Source of the DNA: an uncultured Lachnospiraceae bacterium
GTDB taxonomy: Bacteria > Bacillota_A > Clostridia > Lachnospirales > Lachnospiraceae
DNA length: 8,380 nucleotides
Direction of reading: 5' to 3'
NCBI GenBank assembly: GCA_946529195.1
Contig: CAMMZE010000035.1
Coordinates: 1-8,380, forward strand
Shown here: positions 1-5,522 of the stretch, piece by piece
Position numbering within the stretch: position 1 is the first letter of the stretch
Layout: each line of letters opens with the position of its first letter
Position numbers and translations under genes: made by a program
Notes under the pieces: model-generated
The model's database searches: none
Seen by the model: only the letters and a program-made list of their open reading frames with translations
Told to the model about the DNA's origin: nothing

Positions 1-258
1 CTGGGAGATCCGGCATTTGCACAGAGCTGCCAGGCAGGTGAATTTACCATTGTGGTTGCTAATATTTTCTCTACGATCATCATCCCTTTGTCGGCTGTAT
101 TAGGGCGGGAAATGAAAGCCGGAGCCCTCTTCATTTGCTCCGGTATCATCGACAGCAAAGAAGATGCAGTAAGAAAAGCACTTGAGGAAAACGGATTTGA
201 GGTTCTGGAATCTGGGCATTCAGAAGAATGGGTCAGCTTTACGGCTAGAAAAAAATAA
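1..258 (+). CDS. prmA: Ribosomal protein L11 methyltransferase, C-terminal part (5' end outside window)
   Basis: The open frame enters at base 1 and ends at TAA 256-258, giving the last 85 residues. PrmA is a cytoplasmic SAM-dependent enzyme that methylates lysines and the N-terminus of ribosomal protein L11. The visible part is the second half of the class I methyltransferase fold: VVANIFSTIIIPL (residues 18-30 of the fragment) matches the VANI segment of motif IV in PrmA, followed by LKPG-like REMKAGALFICSGII and the C-terminal hairpin ending EEWVSFTARKK, close to the usual GEWVSxxAKK ending. The SAM-binding GxGSG motif lies upstream of the window. In many Firmicutes rsmE follows prmA; here a HAD phosphatase follows after 78 bases. 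The family call is firm for such a short fragment because motif IV, the GGLFIxSGI-like strand and the C-terminus all fit in order. Confidence 0.88.
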   Translation: MGDPAFAQSCQAGEFTIVVANIFSTIIIPLSAVLGREMKAGALFICSGIIDSKEDAVRKALEENGFEVLESGHSEEWVSFTARKK

Positions 259-336
259 AAATGTACTTAAAATCAGCTCTGGAGACCGGTTGCACTTGGT
301 TGAAGATAGCTATGATTTAGATGAAGCAGGTGGAAT

Positions 337-960
337 ATGTACGATGGTATTATTTTTGATGTAGATGGCACCCTCTGGGATTCGACAGAAATATGCGCGA
401 GGGGATTCAACCGTGCAATCGAGAGACTTCTCGGCAAGGATTATCCAAAGACCGATGCGGACCAGCTGAAGAAACTGTTCGGCAAGACAACGGCAGGAAT
501 CGGCGCCGGGCTTTTCCCGGACCGCACCCCGCAGGAGCAGGTTGATTTTACCCTGGAGTGCATCAGAGAAGAGATGGTCTGCCTCAAAGAGGAGCCTGCG
601 AAGCCCTATCCGGGAATTCCGGAGGTGGTCAGAGAACTCTCAAAGCGGTATCCGCTCTTCATTGTCAGCAATTGCGAGCAGGGCTATATTGAGCTCTTTA
701 TGGAAAGCTCAGGCCTGACATCTTACTTCACCGACCATTTAAGTCTGGGAGATACCGGCCATGTCAAAAAGGATAACATTGCAGAGATCATCCGCAGAAA
801 TCATCTGAAAAATGCAGTTTATATCGGTGATGTGCAGGGGGATGCGGATTCGGCTCACGGGGCTGGAATCCCGATTGTCTATGCAGCATATGGGTTTGGA
901 AAGATCGAGGATGCGGAGCATATCATTCATTCTCCGCTTGAGCTGACCGAGATCTTATAA
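337..960 (+). CDS. HAD-superfamily hydrolase (phosphoglycolate-phosphatase-like)
   Basis: A 207-residue soluble protein with all four HAD motifs. Motif I is FDVDGTLWDS at 7-16, with D8 as the nucleophile and D10 as the acid/base. Motif II is VSN at 110-112, motif III is K144/K145, and motif IV is GDVQGD at 164-169, with D165 and D169 as Mg2+ ligands. Residues of about 16-85 form an alpha-helical C1 cap, the arrangement of the phosphoglycolate phosphatase/beta-phosphoglucomutase branch (HAD-IA). The expected reaction is hydrolysis of a small phosphorylated metabolite; the substrate cannot be read from the sequence. An in-frame TGA at 322-324 makes ATG 337 the first usable start. The possible Shine-Dalgarno (AGGTGG, 328-333) is only 3 bases away, so initiation may be weak. 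It sits between prmA and the ireB promoter and is probably not part of the downstream operon. No clear promoter of its own was found. Confidence 0.88.
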   Translation: MYDGIIFDVDGTLWDSTEICARGFNRAIERLLGKDYPKTDADQLKKLFGKTTAGIGAGLFPDRTPQEQVDFTLECIREEMVCLKEEPAKPYPGIPEVVRELSKRYPLFIVSNCEQGYIELFMESSGLTSYFTDHLSLGDTGHVKKDNIAEIIRRNHLKNAVYIGDVQGDADSAHGAGIPIVYAAYGFGKIEDAEHIIHSPLELTEIL

Positions 961-1017
961 ATGATCCGGTAAAAACGGCTGCGTTATTTAAAACGACAGA
1001 TCAAAACGATCATAGGG

Positions 1018-1063
1018 GGCAGGGCGCCGGCAAATACATAATGCTTGCGTTTCCTGCCTTCTT
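1018..1063 (+). other. Weak inverted repeat around the ireB promoter -35 region
   Basis: GGCAGG (1018-1023) and CCTGCC (1053-1058) are perfect complements 29 bases apart, with a smaller GCAA/TTGC pair inside (1030-1033 and 1045-1048), followed by T-rich TTCTT. It could be an inefficient terminator for the HAD gene or an operator-like repeat, since it brackets the -35 box. The long loop makes either reading weak, and chance is quite possible. Confidence 0.2.
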
Positions 1064-1073
1064 GTTGTATAAT
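1045..1073 (+). promoter_or_regulatory. Sigma-A-type promoter of the ireB-ruvX-fur-rnj operon
   Basis: TTGCGT (1045-1050; four of six matches to TTGACA) and a perfect TATAAT (1068-1073) are separated by exactly 17 bases. The predicted start is near 1080, leaving a leader of about 70 bases before the ireB ATG. It lies in the largest gene-free gap of the window (190 bases), and no comparable promoter is seen before the efp promoter, so it probably drives all nine genes from ireB to yqeG. Confidence 0.75.
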
Positions 1074-1085
1074 ATCATGAAGAAT

Positions 1086-1114
1086 ACCCTCAGAAGAGGC
1101 ATTGAGGGTCTTTT
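1086..1114 (+). promoter_or_regulatory. 5'-leader hairpin of the ireB operon (stabiliser or attenuator)
   Basis: ACCCTCA (1086-1092) pairs perfectly with TGAGGGT (1103-1109) around a 10-base loop, followed by CTTTT (1110-1114). Beyond one mismatch (1085/1110), AA 1083-1084 can pair with TT 1111-1112. The stem begins about 6 bases after the predicted transcription start. A stem this close to the 5' end usually blocks RNase J or 5'-end processing. The short T-run also allows a weak intrinsic terminator (attenuation). Sequence alone does not decide between these. Confidence 0.5.
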
Positions 1115-1150
1115 CAGCCCGGCATAGTTTAAGGAAGGAGATGTGACAAT

Positions 1151-1423
1151 ATGTCTGATAATAATTCGAACAGCAGAAATACCAAGTATTTTGATTCGCT
1201 TAAAAATTCGGACAATATGGTCAGAGAGGTGATCAAAGAGGTTTGCGCAGCCCTGGAGGACAAGGGGTATAATCCCGTGAATCAGATCATCGGCTATATC
1301 ATGTCCGGCGATCCTACCTATATCACAAGTCATAAGAATGCCCGTTATCTGATCACCAGGATCGACAGAGACGAGATCATTGAGGAGCTTTTAGAGAGCT
1401 ATATTGACAACAATTTCAGGTGA
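1151..1423 (+). CDS. ireB: IreB-family (UPF0297) regulatory protein
   Basis: A 90-residue cytoplasmic protein of usual family length. The signature is clear: [20 protein letters not shown] at 39-58, then [21 protein letters not shown] at 64-84 (compare family ARxLIxxxxRDExIEEL). In Enterococcus faecalis IreB is phosphorylated on N-terminal threonines by the PASTA kinase IreK and lowers cephalosporin resistance, so a role in cell-envelope stress signalling is expected. The N-terminus here is rich in Ser/Asn (S2, S6, S8, T11), giving possible phospho-acceptors, although the exact sites are not conserved by eye. ATG 1151 has AAGGAG at 1135-1140, 10 bases upstream. It is the first gene of the operon, and ruvX starts 4 bases after its stop. 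The alaS-ireB-ruvX arrangement common in Firmicutes is broken here, because no alaS precedes it. Confidence 0.93.
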   Translation: MSDNNSNSRNTKYFDSLKNSDNMVREVIKEVCAALEDKGYNPVNQIIGYIMSGDPTYITSHKNARYLITRIDRDEIIEELLESYIDNNFR

Positions 1424-1427
1424 TGCC

Positions 1428-1892
1428 GTGCAGAGACTGATCGGCTTGGATTACGGTTCAAAGACTGTCGGCGTGGCTGTGAGCGATCCGCTGGGGATCA
1501 CGGCACAGGCACTGGAGACGATTACGCGCAAGCAGGAGACAAAGCTGCGCAGGACGTATGCACGCATCGAGGAACTGATACAGGAGTATCAGGTTGGGAA
1601 AATTGTGCTGGGTTTTCCTAAGAATATGAATAATACGGAAGGCGAGAGGGCGCTAAAGACGATCCGGTTCAAGGAGGACCTGGAGCGGCGGACGGGCCTT
1701 GAAGTTGTTTTATGGGACGAGAGAATGAGCACTGTCTCTTCGGAACGTGTCCTGATGGAGAGCGGAGTGCGCAGGGAAAACCGCAAGGCTGTGATCGATA
1801 AGATGGCCGCGGCCTGGATCCTGCAGGGATATCTGGATTATCTCGCCTTTCAGAGAACTGAGGAACCATATACTGACTTGCAGGAAACATAA
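1428..1892 (+). CDS. ruvX: RuvX/YqgF-family Holliday junction resolvase or RNase
   Basis: A RNase H-fold nuclease of 154 residues from the chosen start. The catalytic pattern is present: [16 protein letters not shown] at 6-21 with D8, LGFPKNMN at 61-68, WDERMST at 96-102 with E98, and IDKMAA at 123-128 with D124. YqgF proteins take part in pre-16S rRNA 5'-end processing in E. coli and are annotated as putative Holliday junction resolvases; which role dominates here cannot be seen. GTG 1428 is chosen because the family begins only a few residues before GLDYG and AGGTGA (1418-1423) lies just upstream, though its 4-base spacing is short. TTG 1404 would add eight residues and overlap ireB. Coupling to ireB is tight. 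The small DUF1292 gene that often follows ruvX is missing, and fur follows after 29 bases. Confidence 0.93.
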   Translation: MQRLIGLDYGSKTVGVAVSDPLGITAQALETITRKQETKLRRTYARIEELIQEYQVGKIVLGFPKNMNNTEGERALKTIRFKEDLERRTGLEVVLWDERMSTVSSERVLMESGVRRENRKAVIDKMAAAWILQGYLDYLAFQRTEEPYTDLQET

Positions 1893-1921
1893 AAGATACT
1901 CAGGTTCCGGAGAAGGATGTC

Positions 1922-2386
1922 ATGAACGATAGAATGGAACAGTTTACGCTTTTGCTGAAAGCCAGAGGACTTAAGACGACAAAGCAGAGGCTGATCATAC
2001 TGGAGGCGCTTGCAGGGCGTCCGCAGGAACATCTAACCGCAGAAGAGATCTATGATATCGTAAAAGAAGAGTGGCCCAATATCGGACTGGCCACTGTCTA
2101 TCGCAATATTCAGCTCTTGTCTGACATGCATCTGATAGATAAATTAAACTTAGGGGACGGATATGTCAGGTATGAGATCGCGGATCCAAGAGAGGAATCC
2201 GGTCATCATCATCACCACATGATCTGTCTGTCCTGCGGTAAGGTCCTTGCTTTCGGGGAAGATCTTCTCGATGGTCTGGAGGAGAAGATTCGGGAAACGA
2301 CCGGATTCGTGGTATCGGACCACGAACTCAAGTTTTACGGGTATTGCCGTGAGTGCGAACAGAAGAGGACAGAGAACAATTCCTGA
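1922..2386 (+). CDS. fur: Fur-family metal-responsive transcriptional repressor
   Basis: A 154-residue Fur-superfamily protein of normal length. Residues 1-85 form the winged-helix DNA-binding domain, with ATVYRN at 57-62 marking the recognition helix. The dimerisation/metal domain has a His run at 95-99 and two CxxC pairs, C102/C105 and C142/C145, the usual structural zinc site. H37, D88, H95-H99 and H134 are possible regulatory-site ligands. Position 110, in the CGKVLAF stretch, is Ala where PerR has Asp and E. coli Fur has Glu, so the regulatory metal site may differ from both. Fur, Zur and PerR cannot be separated with confidence; Fur is the generic name. The start ATG 1922 has GGAGA at 1909-1913, 8 bases away; ATG 1934 is an in-frame alternative. 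It is followed by rnj after 57 bases and is probably co-transcribed with ruvX. Confidence 0.9.
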   Translation: MNDRMEQFTLLLKARGLKTTKQRLIILEALAGRPQEHLTAEEIYDIVKEEWPNIGLATVYRNIQLLSDMHLIDKLNLGDGYVRYEIADPREESGHHHHHMICLSCGKVLAFGEDLLDGLEEKIRETTGFVVSDHELKFYGYCRECEQKRTENNS

Positions 2387-2430
2387 GAGCATCTTTTACA
2401 GTCTGCCGGTTATTGCATGGATCCGAATCA

Positions 2431-2446
2431 GGAGGTGCAGTAATTG
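2431..2446 (+). promoter_or_regulatory. Shine-Dalgarno and TTG start of rnj
   Basis: GGAGGTG (2431-2437) is a near-perfect anti-16S match, and GGAGG lies 8 bases before the TTG at 2444-2446. No ATG in frame is placed better, and the preceding TAA (2441-2443) sits directly against the TTG and closes the frame. This fixes the start of RNase J as TTG. Confidence 0.75.
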
Positions 2447-4132
2447 AACGAATTAGAATACAATAATAAAGGAAAGAAAAATCATCCAAGGGTCAGGATC
2501 ATACCATTGGGCGGCCTGGAGCACATCGGTATGAATATCACCTGCTTCGAGTATGAAGACAGCATCATTGTGGTAGACTGCGGACTGCAGTTTCCGGATG
2601 ATGACATGCTCGGGGTAGATCTGGTGATCCCGGATATTACCTACCTCAGGGAAAATGAGGAAAAGGTCAAAGGCTTTGTGATCACACACGGCCATGAGGA
2701 CCATATCGGGGCGCTTGCTTATGTACTGCAGGAGGTCAATGCCCCTATTTACGCAACGAAACTGACCATGGGCATTATCGAGGGCAAGCTCAAAGAGCAT
2801 GATATGCTTGCCACGACAAAGCGCAGGGTGATCCGTCACGGACAGACCATCCATCTGGGCAGCTTCCGTGTCGAGTTTATCAAGACAAATCACAGCATCG
2901 CTGATGCAACAGCGCTTGCTATTTATTCGCCGGCCGGCATCATTGTCCATACCGGCGACTTTAAGATTGATTTCACGCCCCTTTTTGGCGAGATGATCGA
3001 CCTGGCCCGTTTCGCGGAGCTGGGAAGAAAGGGCGTACTTGCCCTTATGTGCGACAGCACCAATGCGGAGAAGGTCGGATTTACGCAGTCAGAGCGTACA
3101 GTCGGCAAAAAGATCCGTGCTATCTTTGATGAGCATAAAAACGGCCGTATCATCGTAGCGACCTTTGCCTCTAATGTGGACCGTGTGCAGCAGATCATCA
3201 ATATTGCTCACGAGCATGGCCGCAAGGTTATCGTAGAAGGCCGCAGTATGGTCAATATCATCACGGTAGCCACGGAACTGGGATACATTCAGATACCGGA
3301 CAATACCCTGATCAGTATCGATCAGATGAGGCATTACCCGGATGACCAGCTGGTTCTGATCACTACCGGAAGCCAGGGAGAAACCATGGCGGCCCTGTCC
3401 CGCATGGCGGCAGGTTCCCACCGCAAGGTTTACATCAAACCGGGAGATACGGTCGTATTCAGTTCGACTCCGATCCCCGGCAATGAGAAGGCAGTCACCA
3501 ATGTGATCAATGAGCTTTACCGCCGCGGAGCTGAGGTTATTTTCCAGGATACTCATGTATCAGGACATGCTTGTCAGGAGGAGATCAAGCTGATCTATGC
3601 CCTGACCAAGCCCAAGTTTGCCATCCCTGTACACGGGGAGTACAAGCATCTGCGGGCCGGTGCCAAGATTGCAGCTACCATGGGCGTGGAAAAAGACCAT
3701 ATCATGGTGCTTAAGTCCGGCGATGTCCTTTCCATCGGAGAAGACGGAGCGGAAGTGATCGATGAAGTACAGCACGGTGTCGTTATGGTAGACGGACTGG
3801 GCGTAGGCGATGTCGGCAATATCGTTCTCAGAGACCGTCAGATGCTGTCGCGCAATGGACTTCTGATCGTTGTCCTGACCCTGGACAGATATACCAACCA
3901 GGTGCTTGCGGGACCGGATATCATATCCAGAGGTTTTGTCTATGTGCGTGAGTCTGAGGATCTGATGGAGGATGCCAAGCGCATCGTGGAGGAGACAGTC
4001 GACCGGTGTCTGCAGGGACATATCACAGACTGGGCCAAGATCAAAGGGGCGATCCGGGATTCACTGGGAGATTATATCTGGCAGCAGATGCACAGGAATC
4101 CTATGGTTCTGCCTGTTATTATGGAAGTATAA
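2444..4132 (+). CDS. rnj: Ribonuclease J
   Basis: A 562-residue metallo-beta-lactamase/beta-CASP ribonuclease, the usual RNase J length. In Gram-positive bacteria RNase J degrades mRNA 5'-to-3' from monophosphorylated ends, cuts internally, and matures rRNA. The zinc ligands are visible: THGHEDH at 81-87 (H82, H84, D86, H87), H150 in TNHS, D172 in HTGDFK (169-174), and H397 in VHGEY (396-400). The beta-CASP domain spans roughly 215-365, with HVSGHA at 371-376 leading back to the lactamase domain. The C-terminal domain from about 450 is short but complete. Many Firmicutes have J1/J2 paralogues; which one this is cannot be told. The start is TTG 2444 behind a strong ribosome binding site. The next gene, ylbF-like, begins 3 bases after the stop with its GGAAG ribosome site inside the rnj end, so translation is probably coupled. 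Confidence 0.96.
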   Translation: MNELEYNNKGKKNHPRVRIIPLGGLEHIGMNITCFEYEDSIIVVDCGLQFPDDDMLGVDLVIPDITYLRENEEKVKGFVITHGHEDHIGALAYVLQEVNAPIYATKLTMGIIEGKLKEHDMLATTKRRVIRHGQTIHLGSFRVEFIKTNHSIADATALAIYSPAGIIVHTGDFKIDFTPLFGEMIDLARFAELGRKGVLALMCDSTNAEKVGFTQSERTVGKKIRAIFDEHKNGRIIVATFASNVDRVQQIINIAHEHGRKVIVEGRSMVNIITVATELGYIQIPDNTLISIDQMRHYPDDQLVLITTGSQGETMAALSRMAAGSHRKVYIKPGDTVVFSSTPIPGNEKAVTNVINELYRRGAEVIFQDTHVSGHACQEEIKLIYALTKPKFAIPVHGEYKHLRAGAKIAATMGVEKDHIMVLKSGDVLSIGEDGAEVIDEVQHGVVMVDGLGVGDVGNIVLRDRQMLSRNGLLIVVLTLDRYTNQVLAGPDIISRGFVYVRESEDLMEDAKRIVEETVDRCLQGHITDWAKIKGAIRDSLGDYIWQQMHRNPMVLPVIMEV

Positions 4133-4135
4133 AGA

Positions 4136-4462
4136 ATGACGGATGTTGAATACCAGACAAGACAGCTGATCCGCGAGATCAGGAAGAGTAATGAATACAA
4201 TCAGTTCCGGCGCCTGGCAGCCAAGCTTGACCGGGATCCGGAGCTGAAAGAAGAGGTTGACTCCTACCGCAGAAAGCGTTTTCAGCTGCAGAATGCAGAG
4301 GACGGAGAAGACCAGCTGCTGCAGATGGAGAAGGAGTATGAAGATGTACTCTCAAAATCCGTTGTGCGCGACTTTTTAATATCTGAACAGAAACTGATGT
4401 ACATGATTCAGAATACCGTTCTGGAGATTACAGACGCGGTCGGACTGGATCTGGAATTGTGA
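4136..4462 (+). CDS. YlbF/YmcA-family protein
   Basis: A 108-residue, highly charged, all-helical protein of the Com_YlbF family. Family-typical stretches are SNEYNQFRRL at 18-27 and LDRDPELKEEVDSYRRKRFQ at 31-50. The second half (54-100) looks like a long amphipathic helix. In Bacillus subtilis, YlbF and YmcA form with YaaT the Ric complex that directs RNase Y to selected mRNAs and binds Fe-S clusters. This protein contains no cysteine at all, so a Fe-S role in its own chain is excluded. Start ATG 4136 has GGAAG at 4123-4127. Placement 3 bases after RNase J suggests a link to mRNA decay, but that is inference from context. The stop is TGA 4460-4462, and the MltG-like gene follows after 12 bases. 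Confidence 0.85.
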   Translation: MTDVEYQTRQLIREIRKSNEYNQFRRLAAKLDRDPELKEEVDSYRRKRFQLQNAEDGEDQLLQMEKEYEDVLSKSVVRDFLISEQKLMYMIQNTVLEITDAVGLDLEL

Positions 4463-4474
4463 CGGAGGATCTCT

Positions 4475-4858
4475 ATGGTCAAAAAGCTATTTCTCGGAAC
4501 TTTCGGCATAGCGCTGAATGTGGTCATCTACGCTGTGATCATTCTTTTTGCGATCCGTATTGTGACCTATTCCTATCATTTTTCTTATCAGGTCTTTGGA
4601 AATGTCGCTGTGGCAGAGGATTCCCAGGAGGTCATTCCGGTGCAGATCCCGGAGGGGGCCAGCACGGATGAGGTAGCGGCGCAGCTGGAGAAAAAGGGAC
4701 TGATTGAAGATCAGCGGGCATTTATCGTCCATACCGCTCTGACCAAGTACAGCGGCCTGATTCAGCCGGGCAGCTATGAGCTGAGACCGTCTATGACAAT
4801 GAACGAGATCCTGTCTGTACTGACCGGGATCAGTATGGAAGACGAGGACGTATATTAA
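4475..4858 (+). CDS. Short MltG-like membrane protein without the transglycosylase domain
   Basis: A 127-residue protein. Residues about 8-30 form one hydrophobic segment after MVKK, which suggests an N-in single-pass anchor with the rest outside the membrane. Residues 57-118 resemble the LysM-like N-terminal domain of MltG/YceG: IPEGASTDEVAAQLEKKGL at 59-77, then IQPGSYELRPSMTMNEILSVL at 96-116. MltG is an endolytic lytic transglycosylase that cuts nascent peptidoglycan. Its catalytic domain, which carries the active-site glutamate, is absent, and the frame stops after LTGISMEDEDVY. The next gene starts 1 base later and leaves no remnant, so this looks like a stable short form and not a recent frameshift. 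It occupies the slot that yrrL (mltG) holds in B. subtilis, directly before trmR. CGGAGG at 4463-4468 precedes ATG 4475. It may bind peptidoglycan or partner with septal enzymes; catalytic activity is unlikely. Confidence 0.8.
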   Translation: MVKKLFLGTFGIALNVVIYAVIILFAIRIVTYSYHFSYQVFGNVAVAEDSQEVIPVQIPEGASTDEVAAQLEKKGLIEDQRAFIVHTALTKYSGLIQPGSYELRPSMTMNEILSVLTGISMEDEDVY

Positions 4859-4859
4859 T

Positions 4860-5522
4860 ATGATAGTTGATGAAAGGATGACATCCTATCTGCACTCTCT
4901 TGACAGGGCAGACTCGGATGTCATTACTGCGATAAGAGACCAGGCACTGGAGATGAAGGTGCCCATCATCCGGCCGGAGACTGCGGCTCTTCTGAAGGTC
5001 CTGATCCGGATGTATAAGCCCATGAAGGTCCTGGAAATCGGCACTGCGACAGGATATTCAGCTGCTTTGATGGCTGAGTGTCTTCCGGCAGGGGCCCGGA
5101 TCACAACCATTGAGAACTATGAAGTGCGGATTCCCGTGGCCAAAGAGAATATTAAAAGAGCCGGAATGGAAGATACCATCACCCTGATCGAGGGGGATGC
5201 TCTGGAAGTGCTGGAAAAGCTGCCGGAAGGATATGACTTTGTATTTATGGATGCAGCCAAGGCCCAGTATATCCATTATCTTCCCCAGGTGATGCGCATA
5301 TTGAAAACCGGAGGGGTACTGGTATCGGACAATGTTCTCCAGGACGGAGATGTTGTCCAGTCCCGATTTGCCGTGACCCGCCGCAATCGGACCATACACA
5401 GCCGCATGCGCGAGTACCTGTGGCAGCTGAAGCATCATCCCCAGCTGGAGACCAGTGTTCTGACAGTAGGAGATGGGATGACCATCAGTGTAAAGCTTGA
5501 TATAGAAGGAGCAGACAGATGA
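4860..5522 (+). CDS. trmR: SAM-dependent O-methyltransferase, TrmR-like (tRNA ho5U34)
   Basis: A 220-residue class I methyltransferase of the COMT-like PF01596 group. VLEIGTATGYSAALMAE at 57-73 is the SAM-binding motif I, IENYEV at 84-89 holds the acidic motif II, and FVFMDAAKAQY at 132-142 with VSDNVL at 158-163 carry the metal and catalytic acids (D135, D160, N161). In B. subtilis the equivalent protein YrrM (TrmR) methylates 5-hydroxyuridine at tRNA position 34 to 5-methoxyuridine. The neighbour identity supports that role: a U32 protein follows with a 4-base ATGA overlap, as yrrN/yrrO follow yrrM in B. subtilis. ATG 4860 begins MIVDERM, the usual family N-terminus, with GAGGA at 4844-4848; ATG 4878 is a less likely start. 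Family confidence is very high, and the tRNA assignment rests mostly on context. Confidence 0.88.
   Translation: MIVDERMTSYLHSLDRADSDVITAIRDQALEMKVPIIRPETAALLKVLIRMYKPMKVLEIGTATGYSAALMAECLPAGARITTIENYEVRIPVAKENIKRAGMEDTITLIEGDALEVLEKLPEGYDFVFMDAAKAQYIHYLPQVMRILKTGGVLVSDNVLQDGDVVQSRFAVTRRNRTIHSRMREYLWQLKHHPQLETSVLTVGDGMTISVKLDIEGADR

Noticed and set aside
290..316. Possible promoter for the HAD gene (TTGCAC and TATGAT)
   Set aside because: The spacer is only 15 bases and both boxes are imperfect, so it is not better than chance in an AT-rich gap.
182..364. A 60-codon + frame spanning the end of prmA and start of the HAD gene
   Set aside because: Most of it overlaps prmA in another frame; no ribosome site and no family resemblance.
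961..1013. Inverted repeat ATGATC (961-966) and GATCAT (1008-1013)
   Set aside because: Only 6 bases, 41 bases apart, with no T-run or known operator form; probably chance.
1010..1333. Minus-strand open frame of 107 residues covering the ireB promoter and gene
   Set aside because: It crosses a strong + promoter and a conserved + gene, and the product has no recognisable motif.
1873..1900. Possible fur promoter (CTGACT-16-GATACT)
   Set aside because: Each box matches only four of six bases and the stretch lies mostly in the end of ruvX; the short 29-base gap fits co-transcription better.
2206..2220. CAT/CAC triplet run that looks like a microsatellite
   Set aside because: It encodes the conserved His cluster (residues 95-99) of the Fur metal site.
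2453..4021. Several minus-strand open frames of 92-165 residues opposite rnj
   Set aside because: All fall inside the RNase J gene, show no recognisable domain, and are expected by chance in a gene of this composition.
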